Positions 21,851 to 32,335 are shown, counted from the stretch's first letter. The stretch is 64,000 nucleotides of DNA from Mesostigma viride (GCA_009746045.1 RPFO01000035.1:30001-94000); one strand, 5' to 3'. Numbers and translations: made by a program. The notes: generated by a model not told the origin, from the letters alone.

Positions 21851-22092
21851 TTAATTTTTGATCACAAGGAAGTGGTCGAAGTTTTTCCGGTAGCGTTTCT
21901 CGTCGTTCGGTTCGTCGTTGTCGACGGCAAGAAAATCGTGAGGCGAGTCTTTCGTAGCATATTCCCATAGCGCAAGGAAATCCTCGGGGCTGGTATGGCC
22001 CGCGCTTTCCTCAGCGATCTGCCGTGAAGCTCGCCGGTCCTTCGTACGAAACAGGACGAGGAAAGAAACGTTCGCGCGCACTGACCGGGGCA
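21851..22092 (-). pseudogene. PLV packaging ATPase, 3' fragment (split by transposon)
   Basis: Encodes about 80 residues from VPRSVRANVSFLVLFR to a stop at 21851. The RANVSFLVLF segment is the strand after the sensor region in A32/FtsK-HerA packaging ATPases. The 5' part is at 31094-31731; the 8,991-bp insertion lies between. The two parts are in the same frame once the insertion and one 5-bp target duplication are discounted. This fragment alone has no proper start. Confidence 0.85.
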
Positions 22093-22097
22093 CCCCG
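22093..22097. repeat. 5-bp target-site duplication, left copy (CCCCG)
   Basis: CCCCG directly precedes the left inverted repeat and is repeated at 31089-31093 directly after the right one. Confidence 0.8.
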
Positions 22098-22126
22098 GGT
22101 GGTTTGTTTGGGTTAGGACAGATTTG
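22098..22126 (+). repeat. left terminal inverted repeat of inserted element (29 bp)
   Basis: Starts GGTGGTTTGTTTGGGTTAGG and is the exact reverse complement of 31060-31088. A further inner pair (TTAGGACAG...CTGTCCTAA) gives this end a small hairpin. Confidence 0.93.
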
Positions 22127-22877
22127 GGAGGCTGCAGGTCTGTCCTAAATGAAAATTTGAAAAATGTGTTTTTTGGATGCTGTGGACTTCCCAAAATAGT
22201 TCGATAGAAGGTTTGGGCAAATTTTTGCATTGGTCGAGGAGTTTCAAGTCAATAATTGTGTTATATAATGACAAGTTGCCTTATATGCTGTAACCAAATG
22301 GGCATTCATGATTGTCAAGCTGGTATCTTATGATGAGTAGAGACAATTGCACTCACAGCTTGTAATTTTGCATACTTAAAAATTTAGTGACGTGATTGTA
22401 ATTGCAAAGGCTGGAATGTATCTACTACATGAGACATTATCAAGGAGGATTCTGCATATGTTCCATGTGGTTTTTGCCAGTTTCTGTCAGGGATTATATC
22501 GCGGCTTCGCGGAAAATGACTGACACTTGGGTCTCGTAAATCTCGGGCAAACCTTGAAATGCTCCATGACTGCGCAAATGGACATGGCAAAAAACTCACA
22601 TGAGCACACTAGTAATGGTCATAGCAGCCGCAGCAGCGACAAACAACCTCAACAGACTCATGCAGGCCAGGAATATAATCAATCACATCAGAATCAGAGC
22701 ATTGGTGTTGACAAGTTACATCATGACAATGGTGGCAGCACTATACTGGCATGCATGGCAGAGAGTGAATCAAAAGCACGGCATATCAGCGGAGAAGCAG
22801 CAAAGGAAGCAGCAATGTTGGCAGCCATGGTGCACACATAGCAATCATTGGTAGCAACAATGGTAGCAACCGCGACT
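22127..22877. other. AT-richer spacer inside the insertion, no gene seen
   Basis: Lies between the left TIR and the end of the Ala/Pro-rich gene. Short ORFs have no recognisable features. It contains GCAGCAGC-type patches only. Confidence 0.55.
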
Positions 22878-25800
22878 TCATGTTTCCATAGCCTCCGGGG
22901 CTCCATCGCTATCACTGTCCGGACACACTATGTAACGGTGTGCCCGGCGACGACGGGAATCAGACAACATATCTTCTTCAGCCGCGCCGGCTGCGCGCGC
23001 AGGCGCAGGCGAGTCGGGAGGTGCAGCCGCGCAGGTGGCCGCGCGCGCAGGCGCAGGCGAGTTGGCAGGTGCTGCCGCGCGCGCAGGCGCAAGCGAGTTG
23101 GCAGGTGCAGCCGCGCCGGTGGCCGCAGGCGCGGGCGTAGGCGAGTTGGCAGGTGCAGCCACGCCGGTGGCCGCGCGCGCAGGCGCAGGCGAGTTTGGCA
23201 GGTGCTGCCGCGCGCGCAGGCGCAAGCGAGTTGGCAGGTGCAGCCGCGCAGGTGGCCGCGCGCGCAGGCGCAGGCGAGTTGGCAGGTGCTGCCGCGCGCG
23301 CAGGCGCAAGCGAGTTGGCAGGTGCAGCCGCGCCGGTGGCCGCAGGCGCGGGCGTAGGCGAGTTGGCAGGTGCAGCCACGCCGGTGGCCGCGCGCGCAGG
23401 CGCAGGCGAGTTGGCAGGTGCTGCCGCGCGCGCAGGCGCAAGCGAGTTGGCAGGTGCAGCCGCGCCGGTGGCCGCAGGCGCGGGCGTAGGCAAGTTGGCA
23501 GGTGCAGCCACGCCGGTGGCCGCGCGCGCAGGCGCAGGCGAGTTGGCAGGTGCTGCCGCGCGCGCAGGCGCAAGCGAGTTGGCAGGTGCAGCCGCGCCGG
23601 TGGCCACAGGCGCGGGCGTAGGCGAGTTGGCAGGTGCAGCCACGCCGGTGGCCGCAGGCGCGGGCGTAGGCGAGTTGGCAGGTGCAGCCACGCCGGCTGC
23701 CGCGCGCGCAGGCGCAGGCGAGTCGGCAGGTGCAGCCGCGCCGGTGGCCGCGGGCGCAGGCGCAGACGAGTCGGCAGGTGCTGCCGCGCGCGCAGGCGCA
23801 AGCGAGTTGGCAGGTGCTGCCGCGCGCGCAGGCGCAGGCGAGTTGGCAGGTGCTGCCGCGCGCGCAGGCGCAAGCGAGTTGGCAGGTGCAGCCGCGCCGG
23901 TGGCCGCAGGCGCGGGCGACGTAGGCGACTTGCTAGGTGCAGCCACGCCGGTGGCCGCGCGCGCAGGCGTAGGCGAGTTGGCAGGTGCAGCCACGCCGGC
24001 TGCCGCGCGCGCAGGCGCAGGCGAGTCGGCAGGTGCAGCCGCGCCGGTGGCCGCGGGCGCAGGCGCAGACGAGTCGGCAGGTGCTGCCGCGCGCGCAGGC
24101 GCAAGCGAGTTGGCAGGTGCTGCCGCGCGCGCAGGCGCAGGCGAGTTGGCAGGTGCTGCCGCGCGCGCAGGCGCAAGCGAGTTGGCAGGTGCAGCCGCGC
24201 CGGTGGCTGCAGGCGCGGGCGTAGGCGAGTTGGCAGGTGCAGCCACGCCGGTGGCCGCGCGCGCAGGCGCAGGCGAGTTGGCAGGTGCTGCCGCGCGCGC
24301 AGGCGCAAGCGAGTTGGCAGGTGCAGCCGCGCAGGTGGCCGCAGGCGCGGGCGTAGGCGAGTTGGCAGGTGCAGCCACGCCGGTGGCCGCGCGCGCAGGC
24401 GCAGGCGAGTTGGCAGGTGCTGCCGCGCGCGCAGGCGCAAGCGAGTTGGCAGGTGCAGCCGCGCCGGTGGCCGCAGGCGCGGGCGTAGGCGAGTTGGCAG
24501 GTGCAGCCACACCGGTGGCCGCGCGCGCAGGCGCAGGCGAGTTGGCAGGTGCTGCCGCGCGCGCAGGCGCAGGCGAGTTGGCAGGTGCTGCCGCGCCGGT
24601 GGCCGCAGGCGCGGGCGTAGGCGAGTTGGCAGGTGCAGCCACGCCGGTGGCCGCAGGCGCGGGCGTAGGCGAGTTGGCAGGTGCAGCCACGCCGGCTGCC
24701 GCGCGCGCAGGCGCAGGCGAGTCGGCAGGTGCAGCCGCGCCGGTGGCCGCGGGCGCAGGCGCAGACGAGTCGGCAGGTGCTGCCGCGCGCGCAGGCGCAA
24801 GCGAATTGGCAGGTGCTGCCGCGCGCGCAGGCGCAAGCGAGTTGGCAGGTGCAGCCGCGCCGGGGGCCGAAGGCGCGGGCGTAGGCGACTTGCTAGGTGC
24901 AGCCACGCCGGTGGTCGTGAGTGCAGGCGCAGGCGAGTTGGCAGGTGCAGCCACGCCGGCTGCCGCGCGCGCGGGCTTAGGCGACTTGCTAGGTGCAGCC
25001 GCGCCGGTGGCCGCAGGCGCGGGCCTAGGCGAGTTGGCAGGTGCAGCCACGCCGGTGGCCGCAGGCGCGGGGGTAGGCGACTTGCTAGGTGCAGCCGCGC
25101 CGGTGGTCGTGAGTGCAGGCGCAGGCGAGTTGGCAGGTGCAGCCGCGCCGGTGGCCGCACGCGCGGGCGCACGCAAGTCACTTGCAGCCTTATCATTCAG
25201 GGCGCGCACTGCTGCGCGCAAGTTGGTCGCCACCGCACGTGGGTTGCGCGTGGCTGTGCTGGTTGCTGCAGGCGCAGGCGGCTTGCGCTTAGTTGTGTCG
25301 GCCGTGCCGCGCACTGCCTCAGGCGAGCTGCGCGCAGTTGCGCTGGTCAGCGCAGCGTGCACCTCCGCACGTAAGCGGGACTCGGCAACGGCGATCTCAG
25401 ACGCTTGCAGAGGAGGGACGGACACACCGGGGCATCCACAGATTTTCTTCCCCAATTCTGGATCGAGGTCCACACACGTCACCGCCAGCTCTTCCCATTG
25501 AGCACCCCAAAACATAGCCACCTTGCCATGTTCCGTGTCCACAGCTGCCACTTGACCATGGAATCTTCTAGGACGGTTCACTGTGCGGCCGCCGACGGAC
25601 TCGTGCACAATCTCATAGTTGCACACAAGTTGTCCTACCAGGCAGAGCTTGCCACCCATCACCTGCTCCAAGATCGTTTGCCAGCAACGTTCAGCCATGC
25701 GCACCACACCCTTGGGAGTTGAAGCTAGTTGCCAGTCAATCGTCGGGTGACCTGCGTCCCTTGGCACCTGCTTGAGCGCGGTCAGGCACGCAGCAGACAG

Positions 25801-26218
25801 CTTTTTCTTGGCATCCAAAGACACCAAGTGGCGCGAGGTGGGCTTCTTCGCCGGGATCCAATAGGTGAGGATGACCTCGGATGCTGCGATGGTGACTGTG
25901 TGGGAGTTTGCGGACGACTTGCTCGGCAGAGGCCATGTGGCGCTGTTCGGTTCCCACTGATGCCAAGCATCGGTCATGCTCCTGGCACGGTATACAGAGA
26001 GGACCAGGTGAGGCTCGCTGCCCCCCTCATCGGCAGGCTGCTCTACCTTCTTCACCACCCCCACCAACATGGGGGGCCAGGGGACGTCGGTGTTGCAGAG
26101 CATTTGGCACGTGGGATGCCAGTATAGCACGACCGAGCCCTCCGTCATGGTACGCAAAATCGTCATCGTCGTCCGAGTAGGAGACAATACCTCCGTCCCA
26201 CTCGACATGTTCGGCCAT
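22878..26218 (-). CDS. insertion-borne gene A: conserved N-terminal domain plus long Ala/Pro repeat region
   Basis: About 1,100 residues. The N-terminal 300 residues look globular (VVLYWHPTCQ, WPPMLVGVVKKVE, FHGQVAAVDTEHGKVAMFWG), perhaps a chromatin-reader-like fold, but no family is recognised. Then about 740 residues of PANSPAPARAA / ATGVAAPANSPTPAPA repeats (36- and 48-bp DNA units). The C-terminus EEDMLSDSRRRRAHRY, then CPDSDSDGAPEAMET, ends at 22878 in a different frame from the N-terminal part. The switch is explained by an extra T at 23191-23200 (GAGTTTGGCA, where other units read GAGTTGGCA). The start is also uncertain: an ATG at 26218 opens MAEHVEWDGGIVSYSDDDDD one frame off; in the main frame the best ATG is 26208. 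TTTATAAA lies about 30-40 bp upstream. Confidence 0.6.
22985..25190. repeat. 36/48-bp coding minisatellite
   Basis: More than 50 units mixing a 36-bp type (GAGTTGGCAGGTGCTGCCGC...) and a 48-bp type (GAGTTGGCAGGTGCAGCCGC...), arranged in higher-order blocks. It encodes the Ala/Pro region of gene A. Long open frames on the plus strand here are shadows of this repeat. Confidence 0.95.
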
Positions 26219-26639
26219 TTTGCTATCCTAGCCTTTATCTCTAGCATTTATAAAAGTTTCAACCTAAACCAAAAGCAGGACTCCCCCGGCGCTGAATGGA
26301 TGCCGGACCTCATAAGAGTAAGCAGCTCAGCGCCTATTACTGTCCTGTGTAAACCTAATCCCATTTTTGTCATCAATGCTAACAACTCGTCTCCAAATCA
26401 ACTACGTCGGCTATTTTTCGGCTCCGTGCCTATTCATTTCGGCGTCACTTGTTAAACCACAAAATAATATCCTGCAGTCAGCCTTGTCTGCCATAAATCC
26501 AACTATAAACTGCTAAGGTACCGAAAGCTTCACGGCTATTTACGTAATAATGATGTGCCGCCAGGGCACGCACTGAAGACTTGAACGCAGGCGCCCCTGT
26601 TGGCAGTCACGTGGCGAAGTCGTTGCAACAACTTGCCTA

Positions 26640-27240
26640 AGCAGCGAACAGCTGGGGAACTTGCCGCCAAAATGTACGCAGCCTGCCTCGGCAGCTGGGG
26701 AAGTAATTACTTGCGTCTTGCGGCCAAGATACGCAGCCTGCCTCGAGAGGGCTGCGTATCTTTGCCGCAGCCTGCCTCACCAGCTAAAAACCTTGCGGCC
26801 AAGATACGCAGCCTGCCTCCTCGAGGATATGCTGCGTATCTTGGCCGCAAGGTTTTTAGCTGGTGAGGCAGGCTGCGGCAAAGATACGCAGCCTGCCTCG
26901 GCAGCTGGGGAAGTAACTACTTGCGTCTTGCGGCCAAGATACGCAGCCTGCCTCGAGAGTCGAGGCAGGCTGCGTATCTTGGCCGCAAGACGCAAGTAGT
27001 TACCCTGGCAGCCAAATGACCAGCTAAAAACCTTGCGGCCAAGATACGCAGCCTGCCTCCTCGAGGATATCCTCGAGGAGGCAGGCTGCGTATCTTGGCC
27101 GCAAGGTTTTTAGCTGGTGAGGCAGGGCTGCGGCAAAGATACGCAGCCCTCTCGAGGCAGGCTGCGACGCTGCGTATCTTGGCCGCAAGACGCAAGTAGT
27201 TACCCAGCTGCAGCCAAATGACGCCGCAGCCTCTTGCCTA
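26640..27240. repeat. cluster of long palindromes between divergent genes A and B
   Basis: The block CGGCCAAGATACGCAGCCTG occurs many times in both orientations. A 100-bp perfect palindrome with no spacer spans 27019-27118 (centre GATATC). Another with 44-bp arms and a 3-nt spacer spans 26913-27003. A third, with a small central deletion, spans about 26777-26866. The cluster lies in the intergenic space where both promoters should be. Confidence 0.95.
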
Positions 27241-27397
27241 AACATATATTCTAAGTTCCAGATCCCGCGCAAATTGACTCGATACATTGCAGCGTGCAGC
27301 GCCCAGCAAACGAAGGTTAAATCGCAGCCGGCATTATTGGAAGGTTGCGTGCAATCTTTGTCTATTTTCCGGTGGTTAAATCTGTAGCAAGCGAAGA

Positions 27398-29130
27398 ATG
27401 CAGGGGTCAAGCGGCCCCTGCTACGCAGGCGATAGATGCAAGAAATTGCCCGGCGCTGATCATGCAACCGGATTTGATAGTGTCGACAAAAATGAGCTGC
27501 TGGGCGGAGCCAACCATCCATGCTCAGGCCAGTGTGGCAAGCACTTGCATGGGCTGTGCACCGGGATGTTTAGGGATGCATCGGCGGGTGAGGATGGCAC
27601 AGAGTGGACCTGCCAGGAGTGTGGCGGCCCTTGGCCGCCTACCGCCATCAGCAAGGAGGCCTCGCCTGTCGATTTTAAGGAAAAGGTGGTCGACGCCCAA
27701 CTGGCCGGCCTTGGTGCTCTTTATTCGCTGGGCGGCAAGGGCAAGGTCGTTAAGGTTCCATCACGGAAACTCGTTAAGCTAGCCAAAGTCGTGGATGGAA
27801 GGGTCGACGATGGTGAGCTGGGTTCTGGTGATAATATTGCATGACGAGGGTCATGTCGATGATGATGCAACGGGTGGTGGCGTCGAGGAGAAGAACGGCC
27901 CAGGCGGTGTTGCGCTTGGTGGTGGCGTCGAGGAGGAGAGCGGCGCAGGCGGCAATGGTGCGATGGGTGATGGCGAGGAGGAAAAGAACGGCGCAGGCGG
28001 CAATGGTGCGATGGGTGATGGCGAGGAGGAAAAGAACGGCGCAGGCGGCAATGGTGCGATGGGTGATGGCGAGGAGGAAAAGAACGGCGCAGGCTATGGT
28101 GCGATGGGTGATGGCGAGGAGGAAAAGAACGGCGCAGGCAAGGGTGCGATGGGTGATGGCAATCAGGACAAGAGCGGCCAAGGTGATGCAGCTTTGCGTG
28201 CTGCGATGGGCCCCACGGTTGGCAAGCATGCTGTTGGCGGCGCGCACATTCCCGTGGTTGAGCGCGACGCCTCCAAGAAGGAGAACACCCCGGGCCCTGC
28301 AGCTGGTACCTTTCGGGCTTCGGCGTCGCGTCATTTCGATGTCGGCGACACAAGAAAAGAACTAGCTTTTTCTCCTCCACCGGCAGGGCCGGGGATGCAC
28401 AAAACACCAGGCGGTGCTTCCACCAGCGACAGCGAGGATGATATCGTGGCCCTTGCAATCCCCGAATGGCCTCATGTGGGGGTGGTAGTGGGGGCAATCG
28501 CGAGCTCGTCAATCTGCGCGCATTTTGTGAGGCAGAGCCGCTACAAGAAATTTAAAAACTTGCTCGACCGACTCAAAGGCAGCCCAACCAGGCGACCGTC
28601 CGCGATCGGATTTTTCGACGCAGTGTTCATCGTTGTCAACGACAAGAATGCCACCACGTTTCCCACTACCCTGGGGTTGGAGCACAAGGGCGTTCTCCCA
28701 TCATCCGCTTGGAATGAGGACATGCAGGCGGTGATGAGTTGGGCCATCAAGAACAAGGCGGACCTGCTGCCCCAGATATTGAGTGCTGGCCCACCGCCAT
28801 TCATCTTGTCCGCTGAGCAGTTTCCAGGATCGGCCCTCTTGGCGAAATACCCGGCTACGCTGCCACGTCTGCCAGCTTGCATAACACAAGACTCTGACAT
28901 GCCCGACCCACAAATTGCAGGGCTGCCCGCGTTGCAGGAGGTCACCAACGTGCATGGGCGCGGCAAGCGCATCGTGAGCAAGCAGCCTGCCAAAGAAGCT
29001 GCGGCGACGAAACCAGTCAAGCGCCAGCGCCGCTCAGAAAACGGCTCAGCGCCTGCCAAGCAGCCTGACGCCCCGGCTGAAAATTCGAAGGGGATGGCAG
29101 CGCTGCTGCAGCAATTCGACAGCATGATGA

Positions 29131-29165
<35 letters not shown>

Positions 29166-29963
29166 TTTAATGCCATGATGACAAAGCTGCAGCAGCAGCA
29201 GCAACAACAACAGCAGCAGCAGCAGCGACTGCTGCAGAAGCATAAAGAGGCGGCGGCGGCAGTGGCAGCGGGGGCGGCAGCCGCCGCACCCACCAAAGCA
29301 GCGGTGGCGGCAGCCGGTGTGCCCACCACGGCAGCGGCGGCAGCGGCGGCAGCGGTGCCGGCAGCCAGTGCGCCCCCTGCGGCAACAGCGGCAGCGGTGC
29401 CGGCACCAGACTATGCGCCACGCGAGGCGCCGCGCATGTATGTGCCATACGAATCTGCGCCACGCGAGGCGCCGCGCATGTATGTGCCATACGAATCTGC
29501 GCCACGCGAGGCGCCGCGCATGTATGTGCCATGCGAATCTGCGCCGCGCATGTATGTGCCATGCGAATCTGCGCCACGCGAGGCACCGCGCATGTATGTG
29601 CCGTACGAATCTGCGCCACGCGAGGCGCCGCGCATGTATGTGCCATGTGAATCTGCGCCACGCGAGGCGCCGCGCATGTATGTGCCGTACGAATCTGCGC
29701 CACGCGAGGCGCCGCGCATGTATGTGCCATGCGAATCTGCGCCACGCGAGGCGCCGCGCATGTATGTGCCATACGAATCTGCGCCACGCGAGGCGCCGCG
29801 CATGTATGTGCCATGTGAATCTGCGCCACGCGAGGCGCCGCGCATGTATGTGCCATGTGAATCTGCGCCACGCGAGGCGCCGCGCATGTATGTGCCATGT
29901 GAATCTGCGCCACGCGAGGCGCCACGCATGTATGTGCCATACGAATTTGCGCCACCGCGTTAG
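27398..29963 (+). CDS. insertion-borne gene B: zinc-binding N-terminus, acidic repeats, polyQ and 14-residue repeats
   Basis: About 850 residues in two frames that meet at about 27842; one surplus base there separates IA from DEGHVDDD. The N-terminus has a PHD/RING-like Cys-His set (C42-x3-C46, H49/H51, C54, then C72-x2-C75). Four 16-17-residue repeats follow (EEKNGAGGNGAMGDGE), then a likely globular region (PEWPHVGVVVGAIAS, FFDAVFIVVNDKNATTF), a basic patch (KPVKRQRRSENG), polyglutamine, poly-Ala, and about 13 copies of PREAPRMYVPYESA. The stop is at 29961. It may be a chromatin or DNA-binding accessory protein of the element; no family recognised. Whether 27398 is the true start is unsure. 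Confidence 0.6.
29409..29958. repeat. 42-bp coding tandem repeat (about 13 units)
   Basis: Units such as GCGCCACGCGAGGCGCCGCG plus CATGTATGTGCCATACGAATCT, very uniform, encode the C-terminal repeats of gene B. One unit is shortened at about 29540. Confidence 0.93.
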
Positions 29964-30056
29964 CGTCCCAACAGGACCTTGTGACTAATTATTACTAGAG
30001 TAACCCGCTGGCTCCGCCCAGCCCAAAGCAGGGTCCCTTTTTTTGGCAGTACTTTG

Positions 30057-30595
30057 CCCCGCTGCCCGCTGCCCGCTGCCCGCTGCCCGCAGCCCGCTGC
30101 CCGCTGCCCGCTGCCCGCTGCCCGCTGCCCGCTGCCCGCTGCCCGCTGCCCGCTGCCCGCTGCCCGCTGCCCGCTGCCCGCTGCCCGCAGCCCGCTGCCC
30201 GCTGCCCGCTGCCCGCTGCCCGCTGCCCGCTGCCCGCTGCCCGCTGCCCGCTGCCCGCTGCCCGCTGCCCGCTGCCCGCTGCCCGCTGCCCGCTGCCCGC
30301 TGCCCGCTGCCCGCTGCCCGCTGCCCGCTGCCCGCTGCCCGCTGCCCGCTGCCCGCTGCCCGCTGCCCGCTGCCCGCTGCCCGCTGCCCGCAGCCCGCTG
30401 CCCGCAGCCCGCTGCCCGCTGCCCGCTGCCCGCTGCCCGCTGCCTGCTGCCCGCTGCCCGCTGCCCGCTGCCCGCTGCGCGCTGCATGCCCGCTGCCCGC
30501 TGCCCGCTGCCCGCTGCGCGCTGCGCGCTGCCCGCTGCCCGCTGCGCGCTGCCCGCTGCCCGCTGCGCGCTGCCCGCTGCCCGCTGCTCGCTGGA
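30057..30595. repeat. 7-bp satellite (CCCGCTG)n, about 540 bp
   Basis: About 77 units of GCCCGCT with rare variants (GCCCGCA, GCGCGCT). It follows gene B by about 95 bp. The long Pro/Ala/Arg/Cys frames on both strands are shadows. Confidence 0.97.
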
Positions 30596-30596
30596 A

Positions 30597-31059
30597 TTAA
30601 TAGGATGTTTTATGACATGCTTAGATCACCGCCCATTCATGCATTATAGGACATGGCATTATTATTAAGAGCAACATCATGGGTATTGTGGTAGTGCAAC
30701 ATCTTGGCTAATCAGGACAACGATTTATTTCTCATACAACTAGTAACGGCTTGTACTTACACGACGTTGGACCGCCTTGCGTCAAGGAATAGTTGTCTCA
30801 CTTAATCTATGCTCACGTGACGCAGTCTACATGATTACTAATTACTTTTAATAAATTAATTGATGTGCATTGTGCATAACTCAATGCTGAGAACATTTGT
30901 GTATTCACATACAATGATACACGTGAAACAAGACGGCAGTTATATACACATAAAAACAGTTGAATCCCATTCAAAAAATTATCATGCAGAAGCAAGCATG
31001 CGTAAGGCACCAATAAGCTAATGTTTTCACGCTTTGGCTGCAGGACTGTCCTAAATGGA
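30597..31059. other. AT-rich right flank of the insertion, no gene seen
   Basis: Contains short ORFs only and leads into the right TIR. Confidence 0.55.
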
Positions 31060-31088
31060 CAAATCTGTCCTAACCCAAACAAACCACC
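31060..31088 (-). repeat. right terminal inverted repeat of inserted element (29 bp)
   Basis: Exact reverse complement of 22098-22126, followed by CCCCG (31089-31093), the second target duplication copy. Confidence 0.93.
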
Positions 31089-31093
31089 CCCCG

Positions 31094-31731
31094 GCCGATG
31101 TAAACGATTGGTTCAAAAATACCATCGAGGTCAGTAGGTGTCGATGCTTAAATGCGAACGACGAGACGGGGCCCTTAGAATCCGAGCGATACAATTTTGA
31201 TCCTGCCATGTCGTCTATCAAAATGACGGACGAGGGAGGACCGTACCTGAATCGCGTCTCTGGTTCTTTGAATTGGAGTCTGTCAAGTGTCAGGTACATG
31301 TTGAGATCCATGTCGTCCTCCGTCTTCTCGCCATCTAGGTAGTATTTCTTGAACTTTTCCCATACAGCCATATCGCGCTGGTACTCTTCGTACTCCGATA
31401 GGTCTTTCTTGATATCCGCAACCATCATATTGAAGTCGTTGTCTGTGTACGTTTCCATGGACATGGCGGGTGTTGGCAGTAATTTGTACTTCGGCTCTGT
31501 GGTCGCGGATCCAGAGATGAGGTACAGCTTGTCGAATGAATGAGCATCAAAATACGCCTTTAGCATGTTAATAGCTGAGGTGGTCTTCCCGGTCCCGCGC
31601 ATACCCACGAACGAGGCTATGAAATGGAGCCGTGGCGCGTTGGCTGGAACCTGGCGAGCTTTTGCATATTTGACTTTCAGATCCTTATTCGCAAGCGGGG
31701 TCTCTATATGGATGCTATGAATGACCGTCAT
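31094..31731 (-). pseudogene. PLV packaging ATPase, 5' part (FtsK/HerA, A32-like)
   Basis: About 212 residues from ATG 31731 up to the insertion. Walker A is FVGMRGTGKTTSAINML at about residues 42-58; Walker B is SVILIDDMAG; HLLTSMVFLNQSF follows as the motif before the sensor region. These are the marks of the DNA-packaging ATPases of PLVs, virophages and larger relatives, which pump the genome into the capsid. The frame reads into the transposon and stops. The intact gene would be about 295 residues, normal for the family. AAAATCTATCC lies about 20 nt upstream of the start. Confidence 0.88.
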
Positions 31732-31752
31732 TTTATTACAATAGGATAGATT

Positions 31753-32295
31753 TTAATCGTCGTTTAAGCTGGCTAGTAATTGAGCGCGGATGGCCAGCAT
31801 CTTCTGCTCATACGGCGTAGTTGTCCGCACATCCGGCAGTGGATTCGCGGCCCGCTGACGTTCCTCTTCCTCGACCTCGGCCTTCGGCTTTCTCCCGCGG
31901 CGTGGGCGAGGCGTTTCCGAGGGGGTTGCCGCGACCTCTTCGGCGGCCAACAGGCGTTCGATTCGGTATTTGTTCTTCTTCTCTTCCAATTCGAGCTCGA
32001 CCAAACGCTGTCGCTGAATCTCGAGTTCCTTCTCCAATACTTTCCGTTTCGTAATCTCCGCTTCTCGCTCCTCCTGTCGCTTCTTCGCTCGCTCCTCGTT
32101 CCGTTTCTGCATGTACGGCCGCATCTTCTCGCGGAGTGCCGCACGCTGCTCTTCCGTCAATCGCTTGCCTCTCGGGCCTTTCGGCGGGTGAGGCGGGATG
32201 TACACTGTATTGGGAGTTTCCTGCTGTGGCGCGGGATCTTCCTCGACGTCGACGGAGGTCTTGGGCGAATCCGGAGCTTCGGGAACCTGGTCCAT
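31753..32295 (-). CDS. PLV coiled-coil protein, unknown function
   Basis: 180 residues. The N-terminus is acidic and Pro-rich. Residues 45-115 are almost all Glu/Lys/Arg/Gln/Leu (AALREKMRPYMQKRNEERAK onward) and should form a long helix or coiled coil. A basic patch PRPRRGRKPKAEVEEEERQR follows. It lies 21 bp upstream of the ATPase start on the same strand, so co-expression is likely. GATTTTTATCTAAG at 32327-32314 (minus strand) precedes its ATG by 18 nt. Scaffold or DNA-binding roles are possible; nothing is proven. Confidence 0.68.
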   Translation of the reverse strand: MDQVPEAPDSPKTSVDVEEDPAPQQETPNTVYIPPHPPKGPRGKRLTEEQRAALREKMRPYMQKRNEERAKKRQEEREAEITKRKVLEKELEIQRQRLVELELEEKKNKYRIERLLAAEEVAATPSETPRPRRGRKPKAEVEEEERQRAANPLPDVRTTTPYEQKMLAIRAQLLASLNDD

Positions 32296-32310
32296 GGGTG
32301 CTATACTTTT

Positions 32311-32327
32311 AATCTTAGATAAAAATC
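32311..32327. promoter_or_regulatory. candidate viral promoter motif between divergent genes
   Basis: CTTAGATAAAAATC on the plus strand is the exact reverse complement of GATTTTTATCTAAG, found at 37553-37566 before the capsid gene. It sits 9 nt before the plus-strand ATG (32336) and 18 nt before the minus-strand ATG (32295). Confidence 0.55.
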
Positions 32328-32335
32328 ATGACACC

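Larger units (their letters stand above)
22098..31088. mobile_element. 8,991-bp DNA transposon-like insertion with 29-bp TIRs inside the viral ATPase gene
   Basis: Perfect 29-bp terminal inverted repeats, a 5-bp duplication (CCCCG), and an interrupted gene whose frame is restored by notional removal all mark a cut-and-paste-type insertion. Inside are two divergent genes with heavy internal repeats, a palindrome cluster between them and a 7-bp satellite. I recognise no transposase, so it is either non-autonomous or uses an enzyme I cannot identify. The subterminal block CTGCAGG(T/A)CTGTCCTAAATG appears in opposite arrangements at the two ends. Confidence 0.88.

Noticed and set aside
22878-25501. 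Long open frames of 700-780 codons on the plus strand
   Set aside because: They are shadows of the GC-rich 36/48-bp minisatellite, which lacks stops in several frames. Only the minus-strand reading has non-repeat sequence at both ends.
30043-30668. Pro/Ala/Arg/Cys-rich ORFs over the 7-bp satellite
   Set aside because: The 7-bp period leaves all frames open; no non-repeat coding flank exists.
31011-31060. Longer TIRs extending beyond 29 bp
   Set aside because: The next ~25 bp match between ends only in inverted arrangement, so they are subterminal repeats, not TIR.
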